Assembly: GCF_002607855.1 (NCBI RefSeq) | Contig: NZ_AWQQ01000069.1 | Coordinates: 7,970-68,815, forward strand | DNA from: Desulforamulus profundi | GTDB lineage: Bacteria > Bacillota_B > Desulfotomaculia > Desulfotomaculales > Desulfotomaculaceae | Reading direction: 5' to 3' | Length of the DNA: 60,846 bases | Shown: piece by piece, positions 45,469 through 54,741 of the stretch | Layout: the number at the start of each line of letters is the position of its first letter | How positions within the stretch are numbered: position 1 is the stretch's first letter | Position numbers and translations under genes: made by a program | Notes under the pieces: model-generated | Told to the model about the DNA's origin: nothing | The model's database searches: none | The model's input: only the letters and a program-made list of their open reading frames with translations

Positions 45469-47025
45469 ATGGACATGTCTCGACAATCCTTTGTTACAGG
45501 TGCTTTGATTTTACTGGCAGCAAGCTTTATTAACCGTATTATCGGGTTTATTTATCAGATCGTTATTATCAGGCTGATCAAACCCGAGGGAATCGGCTTG
45601 TTTAACATGGTTTTTCCTGTCTATATTCTGGTCCTGGTCCTGGCAACCATGGGCATCCCTGTAGCCATTGCCAAGCTGGTGGCGGAGGAAATGGCCAAGA
45701 ATAATGTCAGAGGGGCGAGCCGGATCTTTAAAATATGCCTCTTAATTTTGGTGGTCTCCAGTGTTTTGTTTACTGCCCTGCTGGTAATGGTTTCTCCCCT
45801 GCTGACGAAGTATGTCTTTCCCAACCCGAAAGTGTACTATATCTTCCTTTGCCTGATCCCCGGGGTCATTGTGGTTTCTGTCTGTTCCGCCTTCCGGGGA
45901 TACTTTCAGGGTCTGCAGCAAATGACCCCGACGGCCATTACCCAGACCCTGGAGCAGATCGTCCGGGTCATCGCAGGCCTTTGTATCGCTTATCTTCTTT
46001 TACCAAGGGGAGTTGAATACGCCGCCGTCGGTGTTTCCCTGGGTGTGGTGATCGGCGAATTTGTAGGCTGCTTAACCATGATTTATCTCTATTTCACCCG
46101 AAAACAACCGGTCCCCGCAGGGGCAAGACCGTTGTATGAACCCTTTAGACAAACTCTCTCCCGCATTTTTGGCCTGGGGATCCCCATTACGCTCACCCGT
46201 TTTGTCAGTACCTTGCTCATATCGGCAGAAGCCGTGCTAATCCCCATACGGCTGCAGACTGCGGGGATGGATATTCACCAGGCCACTTCCGTCTATGGCC
46301 AGCTGGTAGGCATCGCAGAAACCTTACTTTTTACTCCGACGATGATTACCATTGCTCTGGCCACCGCTCTGGTGCCGGCTATCTCAGACGCCCTGGCCTT
46401 GGAAAACTACAGGCTTGTGCAAACCCGCACTTCCAAGGCCCTGCGAATTACCATCGGCGCCGGTTTGCCCTGTACCGTTGCTTTCATTTTGCTGCCTGAT
46501 GAAATGTGCGGCGTGTTGTTCGGCTACGCTGAGGCAGGCATCATTTTGGCTGTCCTGGCCATTGGCGGTCCCTTTCTTTACTTTCAACAAACAACCACCG
46601 GCATTTTGCAGGGGATGGGTGAAGCCGTCAAGCCCTTTAAAAACCTGGTCATCGCCTCTGTCTTTAAAATTTTGGGACTTTATTACTTAACCGCCATTCC
46701 CTCCCTGGGAATACTGGGTTCTGCCATCTCTCTCAGTGTCAGTTTTATTGTCATGGCGATATTAAATTATCTTGATTTACATCAACTGGTCGGTTATCGA
46801 ATTCATTTATCCCACGACATTCTTAAGCCCAGCCTGGCGGCCTTAGGTATGGGAGTTGTGATCTGGCAAATCAAGCTGGTATTATTGAGTTTTTCTCCGT
46901 TATTGACCTTAATTGTTGCACTGACAGCAGGCGGTCTGGTTTATATAATTCTCCTGTTGCTGCTGGGGGGCATTCACCGGAAAGATTTTCTTCAAATTTT
47001 TCGCCTGGTAATCAAACGCTTTTAA
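45469..47025 (+). CDS. spoVB: SpoVB-like polysaccharide flippase (MOP family)
   Basis: 518 residues, 14 predicted membrane helices throughout. It begins SFVTGALILLAASFINRIIG and contains FRGYFQGLQQMTPTAITQTLEQIVRV, the MATE/MOP signature of SpoVB/MurJ-like lipid flippases. SpoVB is needed for cortex peptidoglycan during sporulation; paralogues carry other polysaccharides. It stands alone, 275 bp ahead of a SASP gene, consistent with a spore-former. The start is ATG 45469; an ATG two codons downstream is possible. Confidence 0.85.
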   Translation: MDMSRQSFVTGALILLAASFINRIIGFIYQIVIIRLIKPEGIGLFNMVFPVYILVLVLATMGIPVAIAKLVAEEMAKNNVRGASRIFKICLLILVVSSVLFTALLVMVSPLLTKYVFPNPKVYYIFLCLIPGVIVVSVCSAFRGYFQGLQQMTPTAITQTLEQIVRVIAGLCIAYLLLPRGVEYAAVGVSLGVVIGEFVGCLTMIYLYFTRKQPVPAGARPLYEPFRQTLSRIFGLGIPITLTRFVSTLLISAEAVLIPIRLQTAGMDIHQATSVYGQLVGIAETLLFTPTMITIALATALVPAISDALALENYRLVQTRTSKALRITIGAGLPCTVAFILLPDEMCGVLFGYAEAGIILAVLAIGGPFLYFQQTTTGILQGMGEAVKPFKNLVIASVFKILGLYYLTAIPSLGILGSAISLSVSFIVMAILNYLDLHQLVGYRIHLSHDILKPSLAALGMGVVIWQIKLVLLSFSPLLTLIVALTAGGLVYIILLLLLGGIHRKDFLQIFRLVIKRF

Positions 47026-47071
47026 TTTGATAAATTTAATTTTTCACTGGTTTTGTCGCCAAATTTTTACT

Positions 47072-47101
47072 AAATAATTTAGTAAAATGCAACACATACT
47101 A
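47072..47101 (+). promoter_or_regulatory. Candidate sigma-G promoter for the SASP gene
   Basis: AAATA (47072-47076) and CATACTA (47095-47101) are spaced 18 nt, close to the sigma-G pattern GAATA/CATACTA that drives SASP genes in forespores. The leader would be ~200 nt, longer than usual. Confidence 0.35.
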
Positions 47102-47300
47102 AGTTCAACCCTGAGGGTACAATAAATATTTTGACTTGCGCTGCATTGCTCTGGTTTCACTGCCTGAACCATTCTGAGAAGGTAACCGCTCATACTTTTG
47201 CCGAATAAAGGCCCCTTTGGTTAAAGTCATCCAGCACAAGATTTAGCCAGAGCGGATAGAAATTCGGCGCAGCAAACTTTTTTGTAAGGGAGGATAAATT

Positions 47301-47495
47301 ATGGCAAGAAATAAAGTAATGGACCACCGAATGAAACACTATGCCGCCAGCGTGCAGGGAGTGGAAGGATTAATTTTAGGTGAAAAAAGCGACTACGGCA
47401 ATTTAACTTCCCGCCAGTGCGGCAACTTCGTGCGCATCGCGCTGGAAAGGCCAATGAATTGGTATAAAAAAGCCCTCCTAAATAAGAGAGCTTAA
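47301..47495 (+). CDS. Alpha/beta-type small acid-soluble spore protein, divergent
   Basis: 64 residues from ATG 47301 after GGGAGG. The DNA-binding C-terminal block reads YGNLTSRQCGNFVRIALE, matching the SASP signature (LTSRQNG-like). The first block, where the GPR protease cuts (TEFAS in typical members), reads LGEKSDY, so the cleavage site is not recognisable. A Cys in the second block is unusual. SASPs coat and protect spore DNA. It converges with surE, overlapping it by 4 bp. Confidence 0.72.
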   Translation: MARNKVMDHRMKHYAASVQGVEGLILGEKSDYGNLTSRQCGNFVRIALERPMNWYKKALLNKRA

Positions 47496-48262
47496 AAGAA
47501 CCTACTTGGTCGGCAGCCAGCCGGCCATTTTTTTCGGAAAGCATAATCCGTGACGTCCAGCTGCAGCGGCGTAACGGATACAAATCCCTCGTTAATGGCT
47601 GCGGCATCGGTTTCCGGATCGTCTTCGTCCAGGTTATGGGGTTCCCCGGCCATCCAGAAATAGATTTTACCCCTGGGGTCCACCCGCTTGTCAAAGCATT
47701 TGATATAGCGGCGCCGGGCCAGCCGGGTGACCCTGACGCCCCGCCCATCGTAATGGTTGGGCACGTTTACGTTTAACAAAGTACCGGGGTCTACGGGATT
47801 TGCCATCACCAGGGGCACAAATTCCTTCATGAAGTCCGCGGCCGCTTTATAATCAAATTTCTCCCAGGCGGCCAGGGAGACGGCAATGGCCGGCACATGA
47901 TTAATCACGCCCTCAAAGGCGGCGGAAACCGTACCGGAGTACAAAACATCGGTGCCCAGGTTTGGACCCAGGTTAATGCCGGATACCACCAGGTCCGGCG
48001 GCCCTTCTAAAATGGACTCCAAACCCAGCTTGACACAATCCGCCGGGGTGCCGTCCACAACCCAACCCTTTGCTTTACCGGACTTAAATCTATGAATCTT
48101 GGCCCTGAGAGGCCGGGTCACCGTAATGCCGTGACCGCAGGCGCTTCGTTCCCGGTCCGGCGCCACTACGTAGACCTCGTCTGCGATTTGTTCCATAGCC
48201 TTCCGAAGTTCGCCGATGCCGTCGGCATAGATTCCGTCATCATTGGAAATGAGTATCCTCAT
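47492..48262 (-). CDS. surE: 5'/3'-nucleotidase SurE
   Basis: 256 residues. N-terminal MRILISNDDGIYADGI provides the metal-binding Asp pair; further motifs are VVAPDRERSACGHGITV, DGTPADCVKLG and VVSGINLGPNLGTDVLYSGTVSAA. It removes phosphate from nucleotides and polyphosphate. It heads a series of compact minus-strand genes. Confidence 0.93.
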   Translation of the reverse strand: MRILISNDDGIYADGIGELRKAMEQIADEVYVVAPDRERSACGHGITVTRPLRAKIHRFKSGKAKGWVVDGTPADCVKLGLESILEGPPDLVVSGINLGPNLGTDVLYSGTVSAAFEGVINHVPAIAVSLAAWEKFDYKAAADFMKEFVPLVMANPVDPGTLLNVNVPNHYDGRGVRVTRLARRRYIKCFDKRVDPRGKIYFWMAGEPHNLDEDDPETDAAAINEGFVSVTPLQLDVTDYAFRKKWPAGCRPSRFF

Positions 48263-48271
48263 TACGACCTC

Positions 48272-48454
48272 CTAGGTTTCATAGATCGAAATTGTCATTT
48301 TACCGTCTTTGCTTTTGGTTAAGCCAAAAATAATTTGTTTATCCTTTAACGTTCTGTTTAAAAAATCTACAATTTTATACATTTCCGGATAAGCGGTAAA
48401 ACTCTGCTGGGCAATCATTTCCAGCTTATCCGACCCCTTACTTTCACTACTCAC
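48272..48454 (-). CDS. DUF4264 (YpmA-like) protein
   Basis: 60 residues from GTG 48452-48454 with GGGAGGGG. It contains YKIVDFLNRTLKDKQIIFGL and ends ISIYET, as in DUF4264/YpmA proteins of spore-formers. Function unknown. It lies 9 bp before surE and 15 bp after folE, so it is probably part of the same transcript. Confidence 0.7.
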   Translation of the reverse strand: MSSESKGSDKLEMIAQQSFTAYPEMYKIVDFLNRTLKDKQIIFGLTKSKDGKMTISIYET

Positions 48455-48469
48455 AAATTCCCCTCCCGA

Positions 48470-49036
48470 TTATTCGTTCTTCAAAATTAAACTCAGGGCT
48501 TCTGCCCGGGAAGCCTCGTTTTTCTTAAAGATACCTCGCACTGCAGAGGTAACGGTTTTTGCACCCGGTGCCCGCACCCCTCGCATGGACATGCAGAGGT
48601 GTTCCGCCTCCACCACCACCAATACACCGTAGGGGTTTAAACGGGACATGATGGCATCGGCAATTTGTTTGGTCAGTCTTTCCTGAAGCTGCGGGCGGCG
48701 GGCATAGCCGTTGACCAGCCTGGCCAGTTTGGATAAGCCGGTAACATTGCCGTTTCTCGGAATGTAGCAGACATGGGCCTTGCCAATGAAAGGTATCAAA
48801 TGATGTTCACACATGCTGAACAAACGAATATCCTTTACCAGCACCATTTCTTCATGTTCTTCGGAAAAGGTTTTATCCAGGTGTTCTTCCGGATCTTCAT
48901 CAAGGCCGGCGAAAATCTCCTGGTACATTTTGGCCACTCTGGACGGCGTCTCCACCAAACCCTCTCTGTCCGGGTCCTCGCCAATGGCTTGTAAGATCAT
49001 TTTTACAGCTTGTTCTATTTTAGCAAGATCAAACAT
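48470..49036 (-). CDS. folE: GTP cyclohydrolase I (FolE)
   Basis: 188 residues. Motifs: [36 protein letters not shown] (zinc Cys and His), [23 protein letters not shown] and [14 protein letters not shown]. It converts GTP to dihydroneopterin triphosphate, the shared first step for folate and 7-deazaguanine (queuosine) synthesis. Here it is 13 bp from queE in a preQ0 gene set, implying the deazaguanine role. Confidence 0.95.
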   Translation of the reverse strand: MFDLAKIEQAVKMILQAIGEDPDREGLVETPSRVAKMYQEIFAGLDEDPEEHLDKTFSEEHEEMVLVKDIRLFSMCEHHLIPFIGKAHVCYIPRNGNVTGLSKLARLVNGYARRPQLQERLTKQIADAIMSRLNPYGVLVVVEAEHLCMSMRGVRAPGAKTVTSAVRGIFKKNEASRAEALSLILKNE

Positions 49037-49049
49037 TTCTTCAACTCCT

Positions 49050-49792
49050 CTATAACTGCCCCATCATCAGGTGAGTCTGCGGGATCACCCTCACGTTTTT
49101 CAAGACTTTAAGAGCCTGTTCCTGAAACTTGAGGACCCTGTCAACGATCCCCGCACCAATACCTCCCTTTGCTGTGACAGGCTGCAGGATCAGTTCAATT
49201 TCAGGATCAATGCTGCCGATGAGTTTCCCTGTTTGTTCAATTTCTGCTTCCTTTGTTGCCGCAGAAATCACAACTTTCACATACACCTTTTTTTGTGCCG
49301 CTATGGCTAGAAATTCCTTATGTACATCCCAGGGGGTTTTTGTTTTGGTCGAACTCTCCAATTTAATGTCCATGCTTACGATATCAATACAGTGGATCAC
49401 CGAGGACAATTCTCCGGGCAGTGTGCCGTTGGTTTCTAAAAAAATGCCCGCCCGGGTGCCGAGATTCTGGGGATGAGTTCCTTTAGAAAATGTGTGTGCA
49501 GCAGCGGTTCACCGCCGGTGAGACTGACGGAATGATGCAGGGTTAAATCATAATGGCGCGCAACCATTTCAGCCAGCTGCTGGGGTTCTACCGGGTTCGG
49601 CAGGGTCATAAAGTCCCTGCATCCGGGTGTTTTTTCCAGAACCCAGGTCTCCGGTGCCGGATCGGTGGGTGTGTCACAGTATGCACAGGTCCAGTTGCAG
49701 CCCGCCAATCTTATGAAAACCTGCCTGCATCCCACAAAGGGGCCTTCTCCCTGTACCGAAGAAAAAAGTTCCTGGAGATAAACCCCGGACAC
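49050..49792 (-). CDS. queE: 7-carboxy-7-deazaguanine synthase QueE, one frameshift
   Basis: One base restored in 49440-49480 gives 247 residues. The radical SAM cluster is CNWTCAYC (Cx3Cx2C), preceded by [14 protein letters not shown], with [10 protein letters not shown] for SAM binding. The second half contains [12 protein letters not shown] and [10 protein letters not shown]. The enzyme contracts the pterin ring to 7-carboxy-7-deazaguanine. Its GTG start overlaps the stop of the DUF366 gene, so translation is probably coupled. Confidence 0.9.
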
Positions 49793-50355
49793 TAGCCTAC
49801 CCCCCTGACCTTGCAGCGGGCCAACCGAATGCTCTTCATTTCCTCCGCATAGGCCCTGGCAATGTTCTCACCCACTGCCAGGATTTCACCGGGCGGTATC
49901 CCCAAATCAGCCAGGCCGACGGTGGGCACCGGGGTATTCAGGGAAGACACATTAAGACCGGTATGAATCATGGTGGATACAGGACTGGCGGTGGCGATGG
50001 ACACCGACAGCTTTCGACTGCCCTGGTAAAGATCGTCACCACTTCTCCGAAAGGTTTTGCCGGTTTTGCTCTCCAGAATTTCATTAATGATGGCCATTAA
50101 AAACCGCTGGCGAATCACCGTTTTTTCCAAATCCATGTCAAAATGTTCAATAATAAAATGCAGCATGTCTTCACTGAAAATGGGGGCATTCTCCCGGACA
50201 TCCGCCAGGTCCACCATTTCCGTCAGGTCCACCCGGCAGGCACCACGAAAACAAATGATGCTGTCCCCCTGAATGCCAAAGTTGCGGAAACCAAACAGGG
50301 AGGACAATTGCCTGCCGTCGTATTTTAACGGCTTTTCCAGCACATAGACCAGCAT
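49792..50355 (-). CDS. DUF366 family protein in the preQ0 cluster
   Basis: 187 residues from ATG 50353-50355 (GGGGGTG upstream); an in-frame GTG three codons earlier is possible. It has IICFRGACRVDLTEMVDLAD near the start and GENIARAYAEEMKSIRLARC near the end, consistent with the DUF366 family, known from genome context only. It is nested between queC and queE with overlapping ends. A role in deazaguanine metabolism is inferred from position. Confidence 0.7.
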   Translation of the reverse strand: MLVYVLEKPLKYDGRQLSSLFGFRNFGIQGDSIICFRGACRVDLTEMVDLADVRENAPIFSEDMLHFIIEHFDMDLEKTVIRQRFLMAIINEILESKTGKTFRRSGDDLYQGSRKLSVSIATASPVSTMIHTGLNVSSLNTPVPTVGLADLGIPPGEILAVGENIARAYAEEMKSIRLARCKVRGVG

Positions 50356-50356
50356 G

Positions 50357-51055
50357 TTACTCACCCCCGGCCTGATTGTTCTTGAGGGCTGCGGGCAGGT
50401 CTATGTTGAGGGACGTAAAGGCCCGGATCATACGCCGGCAGCTTTCGCACCTGCCGCACATCTGTGTCTCACCCCGGTAGCAGCTCCAGATGAAATCCCA
50501 TGGCACCCGCAGGCGGTCCCCCAGGGCGACGATTTCTTTTTTATCCAACCGGTTGGTGTAACTGATAACTTTTACTTGATTGGCGGTGGAATACTCCATG
50601 GCTCTGCTGGCGGCCATGGCAAATTCCGGCGTATTATCCGGAAAGGTGGCTGCTTCTTCGCGGTTAAAACCGGTCACCACCTGCCCACATTTTAATGCCT
50701 CGGCAAAACAGGCGGCGATATTGACAAACAATCCGTTGCGGTTGGGCACCCAAACCGCAGCCGCCGTTTTACTGGCAGCATTCATGTCATCCAGTTCTCC
50801 GGCAGTGGGCTCCGGCAAGGTGTCGTCCCTGCTTACCAGGGCCGTTTGCGTTATCTGCGCCACCCAGGGCAGCTCAATGACCCGGTGAGGGATGTTATAA
50901 TGCCGGGCCAGCTGACCTGCGGCCTCTATCTCCTTCTCTGCCGCACGTTGGCCGTAGTTCATGGTAAGGGCCAGTTCCACCCTTCCTTCAGTCAAGGCAT
51001 AGGCCAGGTTGACGGCGGAGTCCAGCCCGCCCGACAAAAGTACCACACTGTTCAA
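50357..51055 (-). CDS. queC: 7-cyano-7-deazaguanine synthase QueC
   Basis: 232 residues from TTG 51053-51055, overlapping the queD stop. The ATP pyrophosphatase loop is VLLSGGLDSAVNLAYAL. The zinc Cys set is CYRGETQMCGRCESCRRM near the C-terminus. VPNRNGLFVNIAA is also conserved. It turns carboxydeazaguanine into preQ0 with ammonia and ATP. Confidence 0.95.
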   Translation of the reverse strand: MNSVVLLSGGLDSAVNLAYALTEGRVELALTMNYGQRAAEKEIEAAGQLARHYNIPHRVIELPWVAQITQTALVSRDDTLPEPTAGELDDMNAASKTAAAVWVPNRNGLFVNIAACFAEALKCGQVVTGFNREEAATFPDNTPEFAMAASRAMEYSTANQVKVISYTNRLDKKEIVALGDRLRVPWDFIWSCYRGETQMCGRCESCRRMIRAFTSLNIDLPAALKNNQAGGE

Positions 51056-51441
51056 TTAAACTCCTCCCGATAGGTAGCATAGGCATCCGGGGATTCCCAG
51101 ACCGAAATTTCCTTCAGCCGGATCCCTTCCCTGATGGCAGCGATGGCCTGCTCCAGGGTTTTGTAAATATAATAAGCCAAGTTTTCAGCTGTGGGATTGA
51201 CGCCCTCTTCTCTAAAGCCAGGGATGTCATTGAGAAAACGGTGGTCCAATTGATCGATGATCATAGACAGCTGCTTTTTAATATCTTTAAAATCCACCAG
51301 CATGCCCAGTTGGTCCAGCTTGTCGCCGGTGACCTTCACCTCAACCGTCCAGGTATGCCCGTGTAATCTGGCACAATCGCCGGGATATCCGCACAGACTG
51401 TGGGCAGCGGAGAATCTGCTTCGGACCGTCAATTCAAACAT
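51052..51441 (-). CDS. queD: 6-carboxy-tetrahydropterin synthase QueD
   Basis: 129 residues. Catalytic and zinc residues: FSAAHSLCGYPGDCARLHGH (three His and the Cys), VDFKDIK, LDHRFLND, ENLAYYI and ISVWESPDAYATY with the active Glu. It converts dihydroneopterin triphosphate to carboxytetrahydropterin. It heads the que transcript; the 220 bp upstream hold no recognisable preQ1 riboswitch. Confidence 0.95.
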   Translation of the reverse strand: MFELTVRSRFSAAHSLCGYPGDCARLHGHTWTVEVKVTGDKLDQLGMLVDFKDIKKQLSMIIDQLDHRFLNDIPGFREEGVNPTAENLAYYIYKTLEQAIAAIREGIRLKEISVWESPDAYATYREEFN

Positions 51442-51693
51442 GTGTCTTCCTCCTTAAAATCTAGTATTTCTCCCGGTCCTAAACTTTACTATATTTCTCT
51501 TCCGTCGGCGATCTCCCTGCTAGGAAAGACAAGTTTTTTGTTAAAATTCTTAAAAGAAAAATCCTTATTAATAAACAATTTTCCTGTTTCGTGGACGCAT
51601 AATCCCGTTTTGTCGTCCTAAAATGCCACTCGGTTAAGTACCATTAGTTAAAAAATAAAAACTTGGCTGTTAACCAAGTCCTTAAAGTTATAT

Positions 51694-52776
51694 TTACCCC
51701 GCCAATCCCAATGCCCTGCCGTAACATTCGGCGGCTTCGCGCATTTTTCCTTGTTCGGCCATCAGTTCTCCGCGGAGGCCCCAGGCCTGGTGGTTATGGG
51801 GTTCTTCTACCAGGATTTTTTCCACCACTTCATAGACTTCGTCCAGGTGGCCCAGGCTTAGCAGGCAGTGGCCGTAGTTTAACAGGAAGGTATTGTTTTT
51901 GGGAGATAAATGTACCGCCTGGCGGTAGCATTCCAGGGCTTCCGGGATTTTATCAAGGTTTTCCAGGCAGATGCCCAGGTTGTTGTGCAAGGTGGCGTCC
52001 TCGGGACAGGACTTGACGGCACTGCGGTAGCAGACAACTGCTTCTTCTACCCTGCCCAGAACATGGTAGCAGGAGGCCATATTGCTTAACAGGCCCAGGT
52101 CATTGGGCAGGAACTGACGGGCCACTTCGTAGCAGGACAGGGCCTCTTCGTAGCGTTCCAGATGAAACAGGCTGTAACCTTTGTTGTTTAACAGTTCTGC
52201 GTTGCTAAAACCCAGGGACTGGGCTTCTGTATAAAGTTCCAGTGCTTCCTGGTGCCGGTCCAGTTTGCTCAGAGCAAGGCCTGTGTTAAACAAGACGGCC
52301 GGGTCATTGCCGCCCAGGATGCGGGCCTGCTCGAAACAGGTCAGCGCCTCGCGGTACCTGCCGGTTTCCAGCAGCAGAAGGCCGCTGTTGTTAAATTCAG
52401 AAATTTTATCGCCGGCCGGGGCTTCCGGAATGTAGGTATTGTCCAGCAGGGGATCAAAAATCTCGATGTCGTCCCAGCGGTTGGATTTGATGCCCCCGTT
52501 GCTGGCCCGCTCCAGCCAGTAAAGAAAACTGCCGGGTCCCAGGTCGGAGGCGGCCTTCTTACAATGCAGGGCGGCCTGGTCAATTTGTCCCAATTTTAAA
52601 TATAAGCGACTGGCTTGCAAATGCAAGTCAGCTTTATCAGGGTCTATTTCAATGGCTTTTTCTAGGGAACGCAACGCTGGTTTGCCTGCCCCGGCGGCTT
52701 CAAACAAGCAGGCCATGATTTGCAGAAAACTCACTCTGTTGATGGCCTTGAAAATCAAACCTTTGGGCCTCCACAT
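51694..52776 (-). CDS. TPR-repeat protein
   Basis: 360 residues, at least seven tetratricopeptide repeats spread over the length, for example YREALTCFEQARILGGNDPAV, HQEALELYTEAQSLG, YEEALSCYEVARQFLPND and IPEALECYRQAVHLSP. It lacks a signal or other domain, so a cytoplasmic scaffold is likely. Partner unknown. Confidence 0.85.
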   Translation of the reverse strand: MWRPKGLIFKAINRVSFLQIMACLFEAAGAGKPALRSLEKAIEIDPDKADLHLQASRLYLKLGQIDQAALHCKKAASDLGPGSFLYWLERASNGGIKSNRWDDIEIFDPLLDNTYIPEAPAGDKISEFNNSGLLLLETGRYREALTCFEQARILGGNDPAVLFNTGLALSKLDRHQEALELYTEAQSLGFSNAELLNNKGYSLFHLERYEEALSCYEVARQFLPNDLGLLSNMASCYHVLGRVEEAVVCYRSAVKSCPEDATLHNNLGICLENLDKIPEALECYRQAVHLSPKNNTFLLNYGHCLLSLGHLDEVYEVVEKILVEEPHNHQAWGLRGELMAEQGKMREAAECYGRALGLAG

Positions 52777-52991
52777 CCTAGCATCGCTCCTTTATTTTAA
52801 ACTTTAGGTATAGGATTCTCTGCTAGAGTTGACTAATCCTTCCAGATGATCCTTAATTCGTATGCCAAATCCCCTGGTGTTTTGACAATATTCTGTAAAA
52901 GCTACGTTATACTTTTTCTTAAAAAATTAACATTCCTTCGTTCGCGGAACAGTGTTATAGTATAACTAGAAAAAATAAGGGTAGATGATCC

Positions 52992-53444
52992 ATGCAAGTG
53001 CTGACAGCTCCCAACAACGAACTGATGTCATTTCAGATGACTTTGGAAAGTATGTTGGGCCACTCCCTTTGTTTTATCAAGCATGTTCTTTTCCCGGGCT
53101 GCGTCTATATCACTTCCATTGAACACAACGACGAGATTGAAGAAGAAAACTTTTATTTGATTTATGAAATACAAAGAGACCGGGGAGGTCTTCCCCAGGC
53201 AAAAATACACTTCCTGCAAATTCCCCTTCGGCTGAGAAATAAGGATCTGGGCACAAAGATTTATCATTTACTGGAGAAACTCCTGATCAAACAAGGGTGT
53301 ACCTCCATTGTTCTGGAAGCCAGAGTCAATTCCTTAAACCCCAGGGATAACTCGGTGGGTTTTTGGGGACAGCAGGGCTTCGTGCCGGGTGTCCACTACG
53401 CCTTTGATGATGAAAACTTCCCCATGATGAAAAGACTTGTTTAA
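52992..53444 (+). CDS. GNAT-fold acetyltransferase-like protein
   Basis: 150 residues. The central LRNKDLGTKIYHLLEKLLIK resembles the CoA loop and helix of GNAT enzymes, followed by CTSIVLEARVNSLNPRDNSVGFW and QQGFVPG, the usual last strands. The first 60 residues are less clear. Substrate unknown. Alone, with a terminator just downstream. Confidence 0.6.
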   Translation: MQVLTAPNNELMSFQMTLESMLGHSLCFIKHVLFPGCVYITSIEHNDEIEEENFYLIYEIQRDRGGLPQAKIHFLQIPLRLRNKDLGTKIYHLLEKLLIKQGCTSIVLEARVNSLNPRDNSVGFWGQQGFVPGVHYAFDDENFPMMKRLV

Positions 53445-53449
53445 TATAA

Positions 53450-53473
53450 AAAGAAGGCCTGCGGGCCTTCTTT
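53450..53473. terminator. Bidirectional terminator
   Basis: AAAAGAAGGCC pairs exactly with GGCCTTCTTTT around a TGCG loop, between the convergent GNAT and reductase genes. Confidence 0.85.
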
Positions 53474-54401
53474 TACACTGTGGCAAGTTCCTTTGCCGTC
53501 TCTTTGGCTTTGTTCCTCAGTTCATCCAGATACTTGACGGCGCTCAGGGCCGCCACTTGACCCTCCCCTGTAACTTTGCTCAGTTGGTAAGGGGCGCCGG
53601 TACAGTCCCCGGCGGCAAAGACGCCCGGAATGTTGGTGGCGCCGCTGCGGTCGATGACAATCCCTTTGTTGCTTACATCCAGGCCGGGTACCAGTTGGTC
53701 AGGCAGCACGGACTCCCGGATGATGAATATACCGTCGGCAGTTAATTCCTGTCCCTCCAGGGCCACTCCCGTGGCCCACATGTCACCGGTGATGCCCACC
53801 GGTTTCCCTTCAATCCTTTGGATCTTTTCATCTAATGTAATTCCTCTGACATCCTCTTCTTTCACCAGGGAAACCAGCAGTACCTCCCGGGCAATTTCCG
53901 ATAGGAAATTGGCTTCTTCCAGCCCTTCCCGGTTATAAGCCAGGACGACGACCTTTTTCCCTTTGTACAGGGACCGTCACAAGTGGCGCAGTAACTGACC
54001 CCCCGGCCCAGGTAATCCAGTTCCTGTTGAATGGGTTTAACGGTGCTGACCCCGGTGGCGATAATCACCGCACCGGCTTTATAAAACAAATCTCGGGACT
54101 GCAGGATAAAACCGCCTTCTCCGGGGTAAGCGCCGGTGACTTTATTTTTATAAATCTCCAGCCCCATTGCCTTTACATGTTCCAGGAACCGCTTGCGCAG
54201 TTCTTCGCCGGTCATGTTATGCAGTCCCAGGTAGTTATTAATATGCGGCGCATGGTGCAGCTTTGGGCTGCAAAAATCGGTGCCAAAGATGCCGATTTTC
54301 TTTTTCCGGATGGCCCCGTTGACCGCTGCGGATAAGCCTGCAGGGCCGCAGCCGATGATGGCAATGTCAAATTGATCCTTTATATTTAGTTCGTTCCCCA
54401 T
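53473..54401 (-). CDS. Thioredoxin-reductase-like flavoprotein, one frameshift
   Basis: One C restored near 53975 gives 309 residues, typical of TrxB. FAD site: DIAIIGCGPAGLSAAVNGA. Redox pair: SYCATCDGP. NADPH region follows (VVVLAYNREG). Closing FAD motif: IPGVFAAGDCTGAPYQL. The NADPH loop does not show a clean GxGxxA, so cofactor choice is uncertain; ferredoxin-dependent or flavin-type relatives exist. It reduces a dithiol partner. No thioredoxin gene is adjacent. Confidence 0.82.
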
Positions 54402-54506
54402 GGTGTTCCCCCCGTTTTCTAAAAGAGTATTGTTGCCAAAGTATCTTGTTCTTATGTATGGCCCCTAAGAATGACCAAACCGCACCCGGGGGTACGGTTT
54501 ACTTCT

Positions 54507-54716
54507 TTAGCCGACAACGACATAACCTTCATTCATAATGGCCTGTTTAATGGCTTCCAAGTTGCTGCTGCCATCGTGGGTTATCTTGACACGGTTTTCT
54601 GCCGGCGTAGCGTCTACCCCTTGCACTCCCGGAACTTTTTTGACAGCTTTTTCCACTGCCATTTTGCAGTGATTGCAGCTCATGCCTTCTACCTTAAGCG
54701 TAATTGTGTCTGCCAT
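54507..54716 (-). CDS. copZ: Copper chaperone CopZ
   Basis: 69 residues, one heavy-metal-associated domain with the metal loop GMSCNHCKMAV. It carries Cu(I) to CopA. It lies 26 bp downstream of copA on the same strand. Confidence 0.9.
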   Translation of the reverse strand: MADTITLKVEGMSCNHCKMAVEKAVKKVPGVQGVDATPAENRVKITHDGSSNLEAIKQAIMNEGYVVVG

Positions 54717-54741
54717 TTTCCTTCCTCCCTTTTGTTACCCC

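Noticed and set aside
51442..51660. Possible preQ1 riboswitch upstream of queD
   Set aside because: No preQ1 aptamer blocks could be identified by eye; only an AT-rich leader with a ribosome site is seen.
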